Shown piece after piece: positions 1 through 8,370 of a stretch of DNA of 22,705 nucleotides (position 1 is the stretch's first letter; every line of letters begins with the position of its first letter). Below the pieces are notes generated by a model. That model saw only the letters and a list, made by a program, of their open reading frames with translations, was not told the DNA's origin and did not search any database. Source of the stretch: a virus; the IMG/VR virus record IMGVR_UViG_3300028025_004051, positions 1 through 22,705 of that record. The stretch is one strand, 5' to 3'. Both the position numbers and the translations under genes were made by a program.

Positions 1-2
1 AG

Positions 3-569
3 TTAGATTAGTACTTCACCAAACAACTTTTTTTGTTGGGCTTCTTTTTTCTTTTTGATTTCTTCTTGTTTGGCTAGTTTTTCTTGTTTGGCTTTTAATC
101 TTTGTTGTTTTGCTCTAGCTTTTTCTTCGGTGTTTCTTCGAGCCTTACCCATTGGAGCAAAGTTGTAACCAAATTTAAGACCGTCACGGCATTGTATATT
201 TTTTTCTACAACATGCCGTAAATGTTCTTGCCCACATAATATCCTTTCACGACATAAGTCTACGTTATCGATCATTAAGTCAACGCCGTATGTAGTAGAT
301 AAGGCTTGTTCAAAGGTTGAACCATTCTCCATCTTACGAATGATAACCTCACCTAGGAATTGCCCATCACCACAACTTGGATCTAGAAAAGTTTTAGTTG
401 GGTCCGTAAACTGCCCCAATGGTAACTTCTCTAAAATTTCCTGCACTAATGGAGTTGGGGTAAAGACCTCACCCGTCACCTTTACTCTTAATTGGTCCCG
501 CTCTACTCCACCCATATAGGTGCGATTACGAATGTGGTCAACTACTTCACTTAACGTTGGCTTCAACAT
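3..569 (-). CDS. Truncated N6-adenine methyltransferase-like protein
   Basis: About 188 residues, read from the ATG at 569 (starts MLKPTLSEVV), which overlaps the end of the helicase-methyltransferase gene by 23 bp. An upstream in-frame start at 701 would overlap far more and adds no recognisable sequence. The N-terminal half carries a Type I/IIG N6-adenine methyltransferase-like segment: GEVFTPTPLV (motif X-like), then FLDPSCGDGQFL (SAM-binding motif I) and YGVD (acidic motif II position). The expected catalytic NPPY motif is not visible. Soon after the SAM-binding half the protein turns into a Lys/Glu/Gln-rich tail, probably a coiled coil or nucleic-acid-binding segment, ending LFGEVLI. It could be a SAM-binding partner of the upstream fusion, which has its own NPPY, or a decayed enzyme. 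The fold is fairly sure; the activity is unknown. Confidence 0.7.
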   Translation of the reverse strand: MLKPTLSEVVDHIRNRTYMGGVERDQLRVKVTGEVFTPTPLVQEILEKLPLGQFTDPTKTFLDPSCGDGQFLGEVIIRKMENGSTFEQALSTTYGVDLMIDNVDLCRERILCGQEHLRHVVEKNIQCRDGLKFGYNFAPMGKARRNTEEKARAKQQRLKAKQEKLAKQEEIKKKKEAQQKKLFGEVLI

Positions 570-3500
570 AATCAATTTCTTCTTGGGTAAGACCAAAATG
601 TTGGTAAAGTTCTTGGTCTGTCCAAATTTTACTAGCAAGTTTAGGCAATGATGATAGAACTTTTCCATTAAGGAATCCGCTCCACTTACCAGTATTAACA
701 ATAAATTTATAAAGTTTACTATCGAGATAACTTAAAATATTTTGTGCCTCTGCAGAGTCTGCTAGTATGTATTGACACACTTCTGAGGTGCCAAGATTAC
801 CTGCACTAAAAAAAGGTTTAAAATATCCACTAGTAGTCCAAACAATTTTAGACTTTAAAAAATCCTTTGATTGTTTTTTGCAAAACTTTGTCTGTGCATT
901 TGTGTGGAATGTTACATATTTGTAAGTTGTATCTTGAGTGTCAGAGAAATTATTGTGCTTGTGGTCACTGTGGCAAGATGTATCGCAAAGTATATCCAAC
1001 TTAGGATGAGTTGAATTAATAACTTTGTCGTGCATAGGAAATGTCTTTGCAAAATTTCTTGGCAAATACTGAAGTTTAGTAATGTCTACTGTAAGACCGT
1101 CAATCACAGCAGTTTGCGTGTTTTTATTTTTTTGTACACACCAGGCTGTAAAACTGCTACCAACGGTAAAATATTTTCCTACTTCGGTGTCGACCCAAAT
1201 AAGAGAATTATCTTTAAACATCTTCAGAAGTTGACTGTTCGGACTCATCCAACTGTCAGGAGTTACAAACGCAATAAACCCATTTGGATTTAACAACTCA
1301 ATACCCTTTTCTGCAAATTTGCTCCACAGGTTATGGCTTTTTGGTTGTTTTGTTCCTTTATCGTTATTACCTTGATAAGGGGGGTTACCTACTATCACAT
1401 CAAATTTCATATCAAATTCCATTTCTGTAAAGTCCCCTTGCATCACTACAATGCCAGGGTATTTCCGTTTAATCTGATTACAGAGAAAACTATACTTGTC
1501 ATTATACACAATCTTGTCTATAATATCAATTCCAAACATATCTACTAGTACATCTACTTCTGACCCGTGGCCGCCAGCTACTACAAGAATATGTTTACAA
1601 TGCTTACTCTTAATAAATCTTTTTAGTTCTCGATTGCCAAAAATTTCAAACCAAAGTTTTGCGTCATCCTTAAGAATAGCCAGTGCGTTATTTTCAATAT
1701 GTTTCTGTGTTGTGTTATATTTACTCATACGCACAATCATGTCTAACGTAGAAATTTCTAACCGATGTGCAAGACGTTTAATTGTATCTGGACCAACACC
1801 GTATAATTCTACGAATTCCTTGTACATTTCTGTATTGTTTTCAATGAGATCTACACATTCTAAAAAACTTTCACCTTGATAATTACTCAATGCTAGAACC
1901 GTCGTAGCACTTCCGTTAATCATACGTACAGCTTTTTCAACCACTGCCTTAAGAGGATCTTTTTTTACTTTGCCTGTAGCAGATTTTCCAGAATCAAATG
2001 TTTTACCGGTAGCAACAATTTTGTCAATTTTAGACTTTTCTGCTTTACTACCAGAAGAGCGTTTAGCCAATTCACCAAAAGCTTCGATTTCTTCAGAAGT
2101 AAGATCTTCAATAGTAATACGAGTATGAGCATTGGCAATTTCTAATAGCTTGTTGTTATCCTCGAACTCTTTAATAATTGTGTCGGCATCCATCCATTGA
2201 CCAGAAATCATGTCCTTAATGTTAACACTGTTCATTACCTCACGAACAGCTTCAGGATAAGTCTTGCCCTTCTGGCGGATTAACAATGCCGCTTCTACTG
2301 CCACACTCATTACAGAATTGCGAGTCTTACTTTGGTCAAAGGCAAAGTCAAAGATGTGACCGAATTTCTTACCGTATCCAGGAGTAAGGCAACGGCTATA
2401 CTTTTGCATGTAAGGATAAACATCGCCTCCTTCTTGCATAAACAGGCATGCCTGGATCTCAGGAATACTATAACTGCGAGTACCCATCATATTAGTGATC
2501 ACTAACAGTTTATCACGACCTGGATAGTAACCGTTTTGCAATCGGACCAATTCTTCTTTGGTAAGGCCTTCTGCTTCTTTATTATCAGTATAATCTCCGT
2601 TGAGAATTAGCACTTTGTGTTCTTCGCAATATTTCTCAATAATTTCTGCCAATGATTCCATTGACTTCTTAGAGATATTAACAAACAACATAAGATGATT
2701 GATAATCTCACCTGCGGCTTGGCTCAAGTTCATTCCGTAGATAGGTTGATATCCTAACAAGTCTTGGAATACTGCGGCAATAAACTTTTCCTGCGAACGA
2801 GCCTTTTCAAGGATCTTATTAATGTTAGGCAATACATCATTGTCAAAGTCTTCCAATAGTTTGTTCATTTTAGGATTAAACAACATATTGTAGAATCGAC
2901 GCACTACTACATTAGGAATACTAGGGTCCTGTTCTACCATGCAGTATGGAACACTAATAATCTCGTCAATGGCGTTCTTGCCGAATGCTTTAGCCAGGCG
3001 ACCAATATTAGTGCCGCTGGCATTGATACGAGTAATTGTTTTACCGTTAAGGATATATTCAACTTTGTCAACTTGACTATCAGTATGGGTACCAAAGTCG
3101 GTTTCTTCTAGCAAGGCAATGTGTGTGCCTGCTAGTTGATTAATCCACTCATACTTTTCTTCTGCTTCTGGATTAAGGCTAATAAACACAACGGGCATTT
3201 TGCCGTCTGACAGGGCCTTTTTGTATTGCTCTTCTGAGTCAGCATCTGCGGCATCAATAAACTGCATACTTGCAAAATCAATGTACTTGCCAATCTCATC
3301 CTTATAGGAAGTCTTAACACTTAGGCCAACACCATAGGCCATAATAAACATAGACTCATGGCCAAATTCTTCTCGCATGGTTTTTGCAAGAGATAGGAAC
3401 AAGATAGTCTTGCCAATACGAGCCGCTAGTTCGCAGACAAAGTTTGTTACAATGCCATTCTGGCGAAGGGCTGACAGAACTTTCTTGATTACAAGAATCT

Positions 3501-3969
3501 GAACATCACGCAGATTAACAGCCTGCTTCTCATGATTAGGATTGAGCTTTGCCGCACACTTGCGAATTTTCTCATTGAGCCAAAGTCTAATAGGTTCAAA
3601 ATCTTTAGTCTTAATAAACTGTTCAATAAGCATTTTTTCGACTGCAATTTTAAACAGTTCCGAATACCTATTAGAGTCAGGCCGAGGCAATTGTGCGGCA
3701 ACAGATTGCCTTACAATTTTATGCAGAGCATGATCTCGATAACCCGGCTCGGGGATAGTATCTAGCAAATACTTTTGCCAAGAAACGTTTTTAGAACTAG
3801 ATAGACTTAACTGGCGATCGGCGATTGTTCCTTCGGGAGCATCACCTAGACCAAATTGGAGGAACCCAGTTGATGCCATTGCGTCAATCCAAGTTTCTTC
3901 GGTCATGATGTAGATACCGGTAGTATCTGTTTTAAGGCCAAGTTCTTCAGGGGACTTTACATAAGTCAT
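547..3969 (-). CDS. Helicase-like ATPase fused to Eco57I-type N6-adenine DNA methyltransferase
   Basis: 1140 residues. Residues about 150-550 look like a superfamily 2 helicase core: a Walker A-like ELAARIGKT (180-188), a DExx-like LLEETDF (286-292), a motif III-like NASGT (316-320), and TNMMGTRSYSIPE with QKYSRCLTPG (about 492-531) resembling motifs V and VI. Residues about 790-1000 are a methyltransferase: a degenerate motif I VVAGGHGSEVD, acidic VYNDK, and catalytic GNPPY at 861-865 (N6-adenine class). The C-terminal 140 residues may be a target-recognition region. No nuclease motif is evident, so this looks more like modification or anti-restriction than a complete restriction enzyme. Its ATG shares an ATGA with the stop of the upstream 56-residue gene, with GGAG placed correctly, so translation is probably coupled. 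Domain calls are from motifs only. Confidence 0.82.
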   Translation of the reverse strand: MTYVKSPEELGLKTDTTGIYIMTEETWIDAMASTGFLQFGLGDAPEGTIADRQLSLSSSKNVSWQKYLLDTIPEPGYRDHALHKIVRQSVAAQLPRPDSNRYSELFKIAVEKMLIEQFIKTKDFEPIRLWLNEKIRKCAAKLNPNHEKQAVNLRDVQILVIKKVLSALRQNGIVTNFVCELAARIGKTILFLSLAKTMREEFGHESMFIMAYGVGLSVKTSYKDEIGKYIDFASMQFIDAADADSEEQYKKALSDGKMPVVFISLNPEAEEKYEWINQLAGTHIALLEETDFGTHTDSQVDKVEYILNGKTITRINASGTNIGRLAKAFGKNAIDEIISVPYCMVEQDPSIPNVVVRRFYNMLFNPKMNKLLEDFDNDVLPNINKILEKARSQEKFIAAVFQDLLGYQPIYGMNLSQAAGEIINHLMLFVNISKKSMESLAEIIEKYCEEHKVLILNGDYTDNKEAEGLTKEELVRLQNGYYPGRDKLLVITNMMGTRSYSIPEIQACLFMQEGGDVYPYMQKYSRCLTPGYGKKFGHIFDFAFDQSKTRNSVMSVAVEAALLIRQKGKTYPEAVREVMNSVNIKDMISGQWMDADTIIKEFEDNNKLLEIANAHTRITIEDLTSEEIEAFGELAKRSSGSKAEKSKIDKIVATGKTFDSGKSATGKVKKDPLKAVVEKAVRMINGSATTVLALSNYQGESFLECVDLIENNTEMYKEFVELYGVGPDTIKRLAHRLEISTLDMIVRMSKYNTTQKHIENNALAILKDDAKLWFEIFGNRELKRFIKSKHCKHILVVAGGHGSEVDVLVDMFGIDIIDKIVYNDKYSFLCNQIKRKYPGIVVMQGDFTEMEFDMKFDVIVGNPPYQGNNDKGTKQPKSHNLWSKFAEKGIELLNPNGFIAFVTPDSWMSPNSQLLKMFKDNSLIWVDTEVGKYFTVGSSFTAWCVQKNKNTQTAVIDGLTVDITKLQYLPRNFAKTFPMHDKVINSTHPKLDILCDTSCHSDHKHNNFSDTQDTTYKYVTFHTNAQTKFCKKQSKDFLKSKIVWTTSGYFKPFFSAGNLGTSEVCQYILADSAEAQNILSYLDSKLYKFIVNTGKWSGFLNGKVLSSLPKLASKIWTDQELYQHFGLTQEEIDYVEANVK

Positions 3970-4136
3970 TCTTCATCTCCAAAATCTGCGGAATCTTCTT
4001 GATCTTGCTTAAACGCTTCTGCTTCGAAGAGTGTATCAAACGGATCACTTTGATAAGCGCAGGATCCAAAAGGACCGTTGAAGTACACATAGTACTTGTT
4101 CTCTTCTTCATCGAAACGGATCTTAAGTTCGTCCAT
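3966..4136 (-). CDS. Small acidic protein, 56 residues
   Basis: A short gene starting MDELKIRFDEEENKYYVYF and ending in an acidic tail (DSADFGDEE). AAAGGAA precedes the ATG at good spacing, and the gene lies directly behind a consensus sigma70 promoter. Its TGA overlaps the next ATG as ATGA, so it is the first gene of a transcript leading into the helicase-methyltransferase. The strong negative charge is what is seen in DNA-mimic and other small early phage inhibitors, but nothing here identifies a target. I do not recognise the family. That it is a real gene is well supported by promoter, ribosome binding site and overlap. Confidence 0.75.
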   Translation of the reverse strand: MDELKIRFDEEENKYYVYFNGPFGSCAYQSDPFDTLFEAEAFKQDQEDSADFGDEE

Positions 4137-4161
4137 TTTGGTTCCTTTCTAATATGTATTA

Positions 4162-4190
4162 ATTATACAGGAAAAACCTAATATTGTCAA
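4162..4190 (-). promoter_or_regulatory. Consensus sigma70 promoter for the small acidic gene
   Basis: TTGACA (4190-4185), a 17-bp spacer, and TATAAT (4167-4162) on the minus strand, a full match to the housekeeping consensus. The expected start of transcription near 4155 gives a short leader containing AAAGGAA before the ATG at 4136. A perfect match suggests expression by unmodified host polymerase early in infection. Confidence 0.85.
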
Positions 4191-4207
4191 GTGTAGGTTT
4201 TACCAAA

Positions 4208-4738
4208 TTATCTAGGACGGATTTTCATTTTAGCGTAGATGTTTTGGACACCTACGGCTTGCCGAATGGCATCCTGCAGAGCATCGTGTTTACTACCCTG
4301 CGGCATGTCTGGATCGTAGCCCAAATCAAACAATGTACGGGTGTCGCGTAACTGCCAATAATTCCACGGCAAAGGTTTGCCAAGTTGGCGATAGATATTT
4401 TCAATGATAACCAAGTCAAAGGTAGCACCGTGACTCCAAAATGCCGAGCAACCCCAAGCGAATTTGTGGAACTGGTCCATGGCATCCGCAAGTGGAATAC
4501 GACCTTCTTCACTGAATGCTTCTTCCATAATAGCAGGGTCTTGACGCCCCCACCACTCAAGTGTGGCGGGGTCAATTTCACGGCCTAACTTATCTTGGTC
4601 GTCGAGATCAATTTTAAAATAAATTTTCTCACCATAGCCCTGCGCATAGGGATTAAAGTGGACTGCGCCTAGACTGAGGACTACAGCGTTTGGGGAGACT
4701 GCCATAGTCTCCATATCGATCATAAGATGTTTTGTCAT
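4208..4738 (-). CDS. DEDDh 3'-5' exonuclease (DexA/Rv2179c-like)
   Basis: 176 residues with an RNase H-like exonuclease fold. The catalytic set is visible: D8 and E10 in MIDMET, D108 in HGATFDLV, and H151 with D156 in KHDALQDA, which makes it the DEDDh class. WWGRQDP after the first strands is typical of the phage DexA and Rv2179c-like exonucleases. Such enzymes degrade single-stranded DNA or RNA from the 3' end; in T4, DexA is a non-essential DNA exonuclease. At 176 residues it is shorter than T4 DexA. It has its own consensus promoter whose -10 box ends only six bases before the ATG, and no ribosome binding site is present, so the message may be leaderless. Family call is confident; DNA versus RNA substrate is open. 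Confidence 0.85.
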   Translation of the reverse strand: MTKHLMIDMETMAVSPNAVVLSLGAVHFNPYAQGYGEKIYFKIDLDDQDKLGREIDPATLEWWGRQDPAIMEEAFSEEGRIPLADAMDQFHKFAWGCSAFWSHGATFDLVIIENIYRQLGKPLPWNYWQLRDTRTLFDLGYDPDMPQGSKHDALQDAIRQAVGVQNIYAKMKIRPR

Positions 4739-4744
4739 ACATCA

Positions 4745-4773
4745 AGTATAACACATCTTATGGTATTTGTCAA
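4745..4773 (-). promoter_or_regulatory. Sigma70 promoter giving a probable leaderless exonuclease mRNA
   Basis: TTGACA (4773-4768), 17-bp spacer, TATACT (4750-4745). The -35 box contains the TGA stop of the bS21 gene. With normal spacing, transcription would start within a base or two of the ATG at 4738. Confidence 0.8.
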
Positions 4774-5006
4774 TACATTTTTTTAGGTAGGCTTTGGTCT
4801 CTGAGTTTCTTTTGCCAACGACTTTTGGCTGCTCCTGCTCTACGCTTTCGGACAGTAGTTGGCTTTTCGTAGAACATTTTGGCTCTCAGTGTTTCCAAAA
4901 TTCCAGAATCATCTACTTTTTGTTTAAATTTTCTCAGTGCTACGTTCAACGGCAGGTCGCCTACGATAACCTTATTACCCATTAGTGCTTTGTTGTTTTT
5001 GCTCAT
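4770..5006 (-). CDS. rpsU: Ribosomal protein bS21
   Basis: 78 residues. The core [18 protein letters not shown] followed by [17 protein letters not shown] matches bS21, including the diagnostic FYEKPT.RKR stretch, with a basic C-terminal helix as in bacterial bS21. In the ribosome this protein sits on the 30S platform near the 3' end of 16S rRNA, next to the anti-Shine-Dalgarno region, and affects initiation. I chose the ATG at 5006 ([10 protein letters not shown]); a TTG at 5021 and an ATG at 4982 are alternatives. It overlaps the end of clpX by about 30 bp. Phage copies of bS21 are known in several aquatic myoviruses and huge phages and are thought to replace the host protein and bias initiation. 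Confidence 0.92.
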   Translation of the reverse strand: MSKNNKALMGNKVIVGDLPLNVALRKFKQKVDDSGILETLRAKMFYEKPTTVRKRRAGAAKSRWQKKLRDQSLPKKMY

Positions 5007-6222
5007 TTTTCTTTTTATCAAAAATCATAATGGCTGGTTTGCCATCAACGGTATCTTTACTTATGCGAATTGACTTCAAACCGCGTTCGACGAGATCTAC
5101 AGCATCAAACTGATAGGGCATTAAGATCTTTTCGATAATGTTTTTAAGTCCGCGAGCATTGGTTTTGAGATCTTTGGCTCGTTTTGCAATTTCATGTAAG
5201 GCATCTTGATCAAAACTTAGATTAATGCCATCTAACTCAAACATATATTGATACTGCTTGATCGTGCTGTTTTTAGTATCTACGAGAATTTTTACAAGTT
5301 GATCTTCACTGAGTTCATCTACGTTAGTAATCAATCCAAAGCGACCCACGAATTCAGGAATAAGTCCAAACTTGATAAGATCCTTGGTTGTCACTTCTTG
5401 TAGCAAAGCTGGATTATCTTCTACGTTGTCTACATTAGCATGGAAGCCTACACTTCTAGCACCTGTACGTTGTTTGATAAGTTTGTCAATGCCTACAAAG
5501 GCGCCGCCGCAGATAAACAAGATACTACGAGTATCAATCTCCTGCATATCACTGCCCGGGTGTTTGCGTTTACTAGTAGACGGCACTCTCATAATGCTGC
5601 CTTCGATCATCTTTAGCAGGGCTTGTTGCACACCTTCTCCGCTGACATCTCGGGTGATACTAGCACTTTCGCCCTTACGGCTGATCTTGTCGATTTCATC
5701 AATGTAGACAATACCTCGAGCTGCTTTTTCCATATCTCCGTCTGCTTCATTGATCAAACGAGTAAGAATACTTTCTACATCATCACCGACGTAGCCTGCC
5801 TCTGTAATACCAGTAGCATCACATATAGCAAAGGGTAGATCTAGGTATTCGGCAATCTTACGTGCCATCATTGTTTTGCCACAGCCAGTAGGACCTAACA
5901 ATAATACATTGGTTTTTTCTAGCTCAATGTCTTTACTGGGATTATTAATGCGTTTAAAATGCTGGCTAACTGCCACACTTAGTGCAATCTTAGCATCATC
6001 TTGACCTATAACATAATCGTCTAGGTACTCTTTTATTTTAACGGGGTTTAGTAGTTTAAGTGTATTAGGAAAAGTTTTTACTTTTTCATCTTTGAGTATA
6101 TCAATACAAAGCTCTACACAATCATTACAAATGGCAGCGTGATCGCCGACAATTAACTTTTCCACATCCTCTTTGCTTTTGTTGCAAAAATCACACTTGT
6201 GGTCTGTTTCCGATTTTGTCAT
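4975..6222 (-). CDS. clpX: ATP-dependent protease unfoldase ClpX
   Basis: 415 residues, essentially full bacterial length. The N-terminal zinc domain has C10, C13, C32 and C35. The AAA+ core has Walker A GPTGCGKT (110-117), pore loop GYVG (143-146), Walker B IVYIDEID (171-178), the RKH loop (219-221) used in ssrA-tag recognition, and a sensor-2 region NARGLKNII. The ClpP-docking loop reads VGF at 258-260, where E. coli has IGF, so docking to a host ClpP looks possible. No clpP is in the window. It lies in an overlapping chain with an unknown gene upstream and bS21 downstream, with AAAGAG before the ATG. A complete ClpX in a phage is unusual. In the same window the tmRNA encodes a tag ending ALAA, the class of degron ClpX reads. 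Confidence 0.95.
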   Translation of the reverse strand: MTKSETDHKCDFCNKSKEDVEKLIVGDHAAICNDCVELCIDILKDEKVKTFPNTLKLLNPVKIKEYLDDYVIGQDDAKIALSVAVSQHFKRINNPSKDIELEKTNVLLLGPTGCGKTMMARKIAEYLDLPFAICDATGITEAGYVGDDVESILTRLINEADGDMEKAARGIVYIDEIDKISRKGESASITRDVSGEGVQQALLKMIEGSIMRVPSTSKRKHPGSDMQEIDTRSILFICGGAFVGIDKLIKQRTGARSVGFHANVDNVEDNPALLQEVTTKDLIKFGLIPEFVGRFGLITNVDELSEDQLVKILVDTKNSTIKQYQYMFELDGINLSFDQDALHEIAKRAKDLKTNARGLKNIIEKILMPYQFDAVDLVERGLKSIRISKDTVDGKPAIMIFDKKKNEQKQQSTNG

Positions 6223-6604
6223 TAAATGCTCTTTCTAAAAATGCTTCTACTTTAGTTATCCTATTCTGATTAATGAAGTGACAAACTGCGGATGTGTTTT
6301 CATTATCAGTTTTGTAATAGACGTTCTTCTTTCCTAGTATGTAGCCACTTAAGGTAGAGGTAGCGGTGTTGACACCATCAAGGTCGATATACGTGTACTC
6401 ACATCTAGACAGTGCATAGAAAAACCATTCAAGGTTTATATCGTGATCATAAAAATAAATGTTAATATGCTCAGTGAGATTAGCGTCAGCTAACCATTTA
6501 CTTACTCTTGTTTGATCTTCATCGGCTAAGTGTACAAACATAATGCTGTACGATTCATTTTCAAAAAAATCAGGCGGTGTTATTAATGTTATTCTATTAT
6601 CCAT
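6191..6604 (-). CDS. Unknown phage protein upstream of clpX
   Basis: 137 residues, start fixed by a TAATG overlap with the membrane-protein gene before it; its end overlaps the clpX start by about 30 bp. Alternating hydrophobic strands (ITLITPP, SIMFVHL, INIYFYD, YTYIDLDG, KNVYYKT) and helices suggest an alpha/beta Rossmann-like protein. An acidic EYTYIDLD stretch followed by a glycine-rich turn could form a ligand site, as in nucleoside deoxyribosyltransferase- or TIR-like folds, but no catalytic signature is clear. I considered a ClpX adaptor such as SspB because of position, but no SspB sequence features or C-terminal ClpX-binding tail are seen. Function unknown. Confidence 0.75.
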   Translation of the reverse strand: MDNRITLITPPDFFENESYSIMFVHLADEDQTRVSKWLADANLTEHINIYFYDHDINLEWFFYALSRCEYTYIDLDGVNTATSTLSGYILGKKNVYYKTDNENTSAVCHFINQNRITKVEAFLERAFNDKIGNRPQV

Positions 6605-7977
6605 TATATTCTTGCTTTAACTGCCATTATATACTCTTGTGGAACATCACGCAAGGCCATACGGTTAGATTTTACAAGCTCGATGTACTCCGCAACATCT
6701 GGATGAGGAGCATCGTTATAAGGATCTGGATTAACTGCCGCACTGGTCTCAAAATATTCTTCTTTGCTGATAGCAGTTTTAGTCCAGAGATCACTTTCTT
6801 TTTGTTCTTCGTTTTGTACAAATAATGGTGTATCTGTGACAGTGGCTGTGCTGACTACATCAGATTCCTTTTCTGGGCTGTCACCCTCCGCTTTGTAGAC
6901 CATTGGCTTAAGATTTTCAAAATGCTTAAACGGTTTGTTTAGGTAGGGATGCTTATCAGCGATTGATGCATCAATAAGTTCTTCAACCTCTTCTTCGGTA
7001 TTTGGGTATGTTGTAGTAACATCAGTCTGATACATCCATCCTGTAGATACAGGATCTTTCAAAGGCTTAACATCTTCAGTTATTTCTTCTGCTGTAGGTT
7101 TTTCACCAACGTGTGCTACATAACCATCACGGAGTTCGTCTTCAAATACTTCATTAAATGCATCTGCAAACTCTTGTAGTTCACGCTCACTAGGATCTTC
7201 ACGTTCGCGGAAGTTTTGGAAACTGATTTGACTAGATAGTAACAGGATAACAGCTAATGGATCAAACACTACAATAAGGATAATGATTACCCAAGTTACT
7301 GCTTTCTCTAATAGACCTTCGTTTGTTTCACCGTAGACGAACTGTGCTATATATTTGATAGGGCCAACTTCAGCTTCTACTTTACGGACCTCTGCGGCAA
7401 TCGGAGCCCGCTCTTCGCTAAGGCTAGTAACTGTTTTCTGGTAGGTTTCGATTTCAGCAAGGAGACGCCCACGTTCCTTTTGTTGACTCCTACGGACAGC
7501 CACGGCTTTATCGGCACCTTTTTCATCTGTGCTTCGACCCATAACCTGGTCCACTGCCTCATCCATTTGTTTAAGAGCCTTGCGGTTGACATCTATATTT
7601 TCCTTGGCAATTTTAATCTTCTCATCATACACGGCAATCTTTGCCTGTACATCACCTGACACCAAACTTTGGTCACTGTGCGCCTTACTCAAGAATCCAA
7701 AGATACCCATGCTGGTAACTATCATGAGAACCATAATAGCAGTGAATAGATAGATCCGCATTGACCACGGAGCAATCTTCCAATTTTGTTTTAGCCATAG
7801 TGTGGCTGTAATTTTACCTAGGCCTAATGCTATACCCATGATAACCACAGGGATAACTGCGGCAGAGAAGATAGAAGTTAGTCCGAGAATACTGTAGTAC
7901 TCTGCAACCAGTGATAGGAACAGGCCACTGAATAATGCTAGGTAGGCGAGAAATTTTTCATTTAAAGTTGGTTTCAT
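6604..7977 (-). CDS. Four-helix membrane protein with large coiled-coil loop
   Basis: 457 residues. Three hydrophobic segments lie in the first 100 residues (about 9-30, 33-56 and 74-97), then a charged heptad-rich region (about 105-210) predicted as a coiled coil, then a fourth membrane helix (about 225-250). The last 200 residues are acidic and soluble. The layout resembles DUF4407-type phage and bacterial membrane proteins, but I cannot assign the family from sequence alone. It is probably an inner-membrane protein. The coiled coil and the tail should lie on opposite sides of the membrane only if the helix count is as read. It ends in a TAATG overlap with the next gene. No ribosome binding site precedes its ATG; a GATAAATA late-promoter-like motif ends seven bases upstream. 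Confidence 0.8.
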   Translation of the reverse strand: MKPTLNEKFLAYLALFSGLFLSLVAEYYSILGLTSIFSAAVIPVVIMGIALGLGKITATLWLKQNWKIAPWSMRIYLFTAIMVLMIVTSMGIFGFLSKAHSDQSLVSGDVQAKIAVYDEKIKIAKENIDVNRKALKQMDEAVDQVMGRSTDEKGADKAVAVRRSQQKERGRLLAEIETYQKTVTSLSEERAPIAAEVRKVEAEVGPIKYIAQFVYGETNEGLLEKAVTWVIIILIVVFDPLAVILLLSSQISFQNFREREDPSERELQEFADAFNEVFEDELRDGYVAHVGEKPTAEEITEDVKPLKDPVSTGWMYQTDVTTTYPNTEEEVEELIDASIADKHPYLNKPFKHFENLKPMVYKAEGDSPEKESDVVSTATVTDTPLFVQNEEQKESDLWTKTAISKEEYFETSAAVNPDPYNDAPHPDVAEYIELVKSNRMALRDVPQEYIMAVKARI

Positions 7978-7983
7978 AAGATT

Positions 7984-7991
7984 TATTTATC
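7984..7991 (-). promoter_or_regulatory. T4-like late promoter motif GATAAATA
   Basis: GATAAATA differs from the T4 late box TATAAATA at one position and matches the NATAAATA form seen in T4-like phages. It includes the TAA stop of the upstream gene. Transcription would begin almost at the ATG of the membrane protein at 7977. Chance occurrence is possible in this AT-rich sequence. Confidence 0.4.
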
Positions 7992-8370
7992 GGCGCATAG
8001 TAGCGATAGCCACGGCTTCCTCATCGGAGAAAATAGGCACGGCGTTGCTCTTATGCATAGTACCAATACCTTTAATCTTGGTACCAGTATATTGAGGGAT
8101 ATCTTTAGTACGTACTGCACCAGAGTGCCCTGTGTCGCGGCTAGCGATGCGAGCAGTCTCTCGACCTGATAGAGAGTAGACCAATGGCTCAGCAGACAAT
8201 GCACGTTGCCGTTTCTTTTCTTGTTCTTCAACTGCCCATTTCTTTTGTAGAGCCTTCCATGACTCATCAAGTTCACGAGCCTTCTTGGCTTCTTCAGCAT
8301 TACGGAATTTAACTTTGCCTTTGCGCTTGCCAGTGGTAGACAGCCAAGGTCCTTCAAGATGCATAGTCAT
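7987..8370 (-). CDS. Unknown charged phage protein
   Basis: 127 residues from the ATG at 8370, which shares ATGA with the stop of the preceding 33-residue gene; a more upstream in-frame start at 8406 would overlap that gene. The N-terminus HLEGPWLSTTGKRKGKVKFRN is followed by a Lys/Glu-rich helix (about 25-65) and a Ser/Gly-rich C-terminal half. The sequence looks like proteins widespread in T4-like phages of aquatic bacteria, but I know of no assigned role. An overlapping open frame at 7983-8357 in another frame is low-complexity basic sequence and is not a gene. Context is a run of small phage genes ahead of the membrane protein. Confidence 0.72.
   Translation of the reverse strand: MTMHLEGPWLSTTGKRKGKVKFRNAEEAKKARELDESWKALQKKWAVEEQEKKRQRALSAEPLVYSLSGRETARIASRDTGHSGAVRTKDIPQYTGTKIKGIGTMHKSNAVPIFSDEEAVAIATMRR

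Noticed and set aside
3-701. Frameshift joining the truncated methyltransferase to the helicase-methyltransferase
   Set aside because: The downstream gene has its own ATG and its own motif I in the normal N-terminal position, while the upstream gene already has motif I, NPPY and a natural end. They are separate genes.
6191-6604. SspB-like ClpX adaptor
   Set aside because: No SspB core sequence or C-terminal ClpX-binding peptide is visible; only the position suggested it.
7983-8357. Long open frame overlapping the charged phage protein
   Set aside because: Composition is that of an out-of-frame read of a Lys-rich gene. The other frame has ATGA coupling and a sensible protein.
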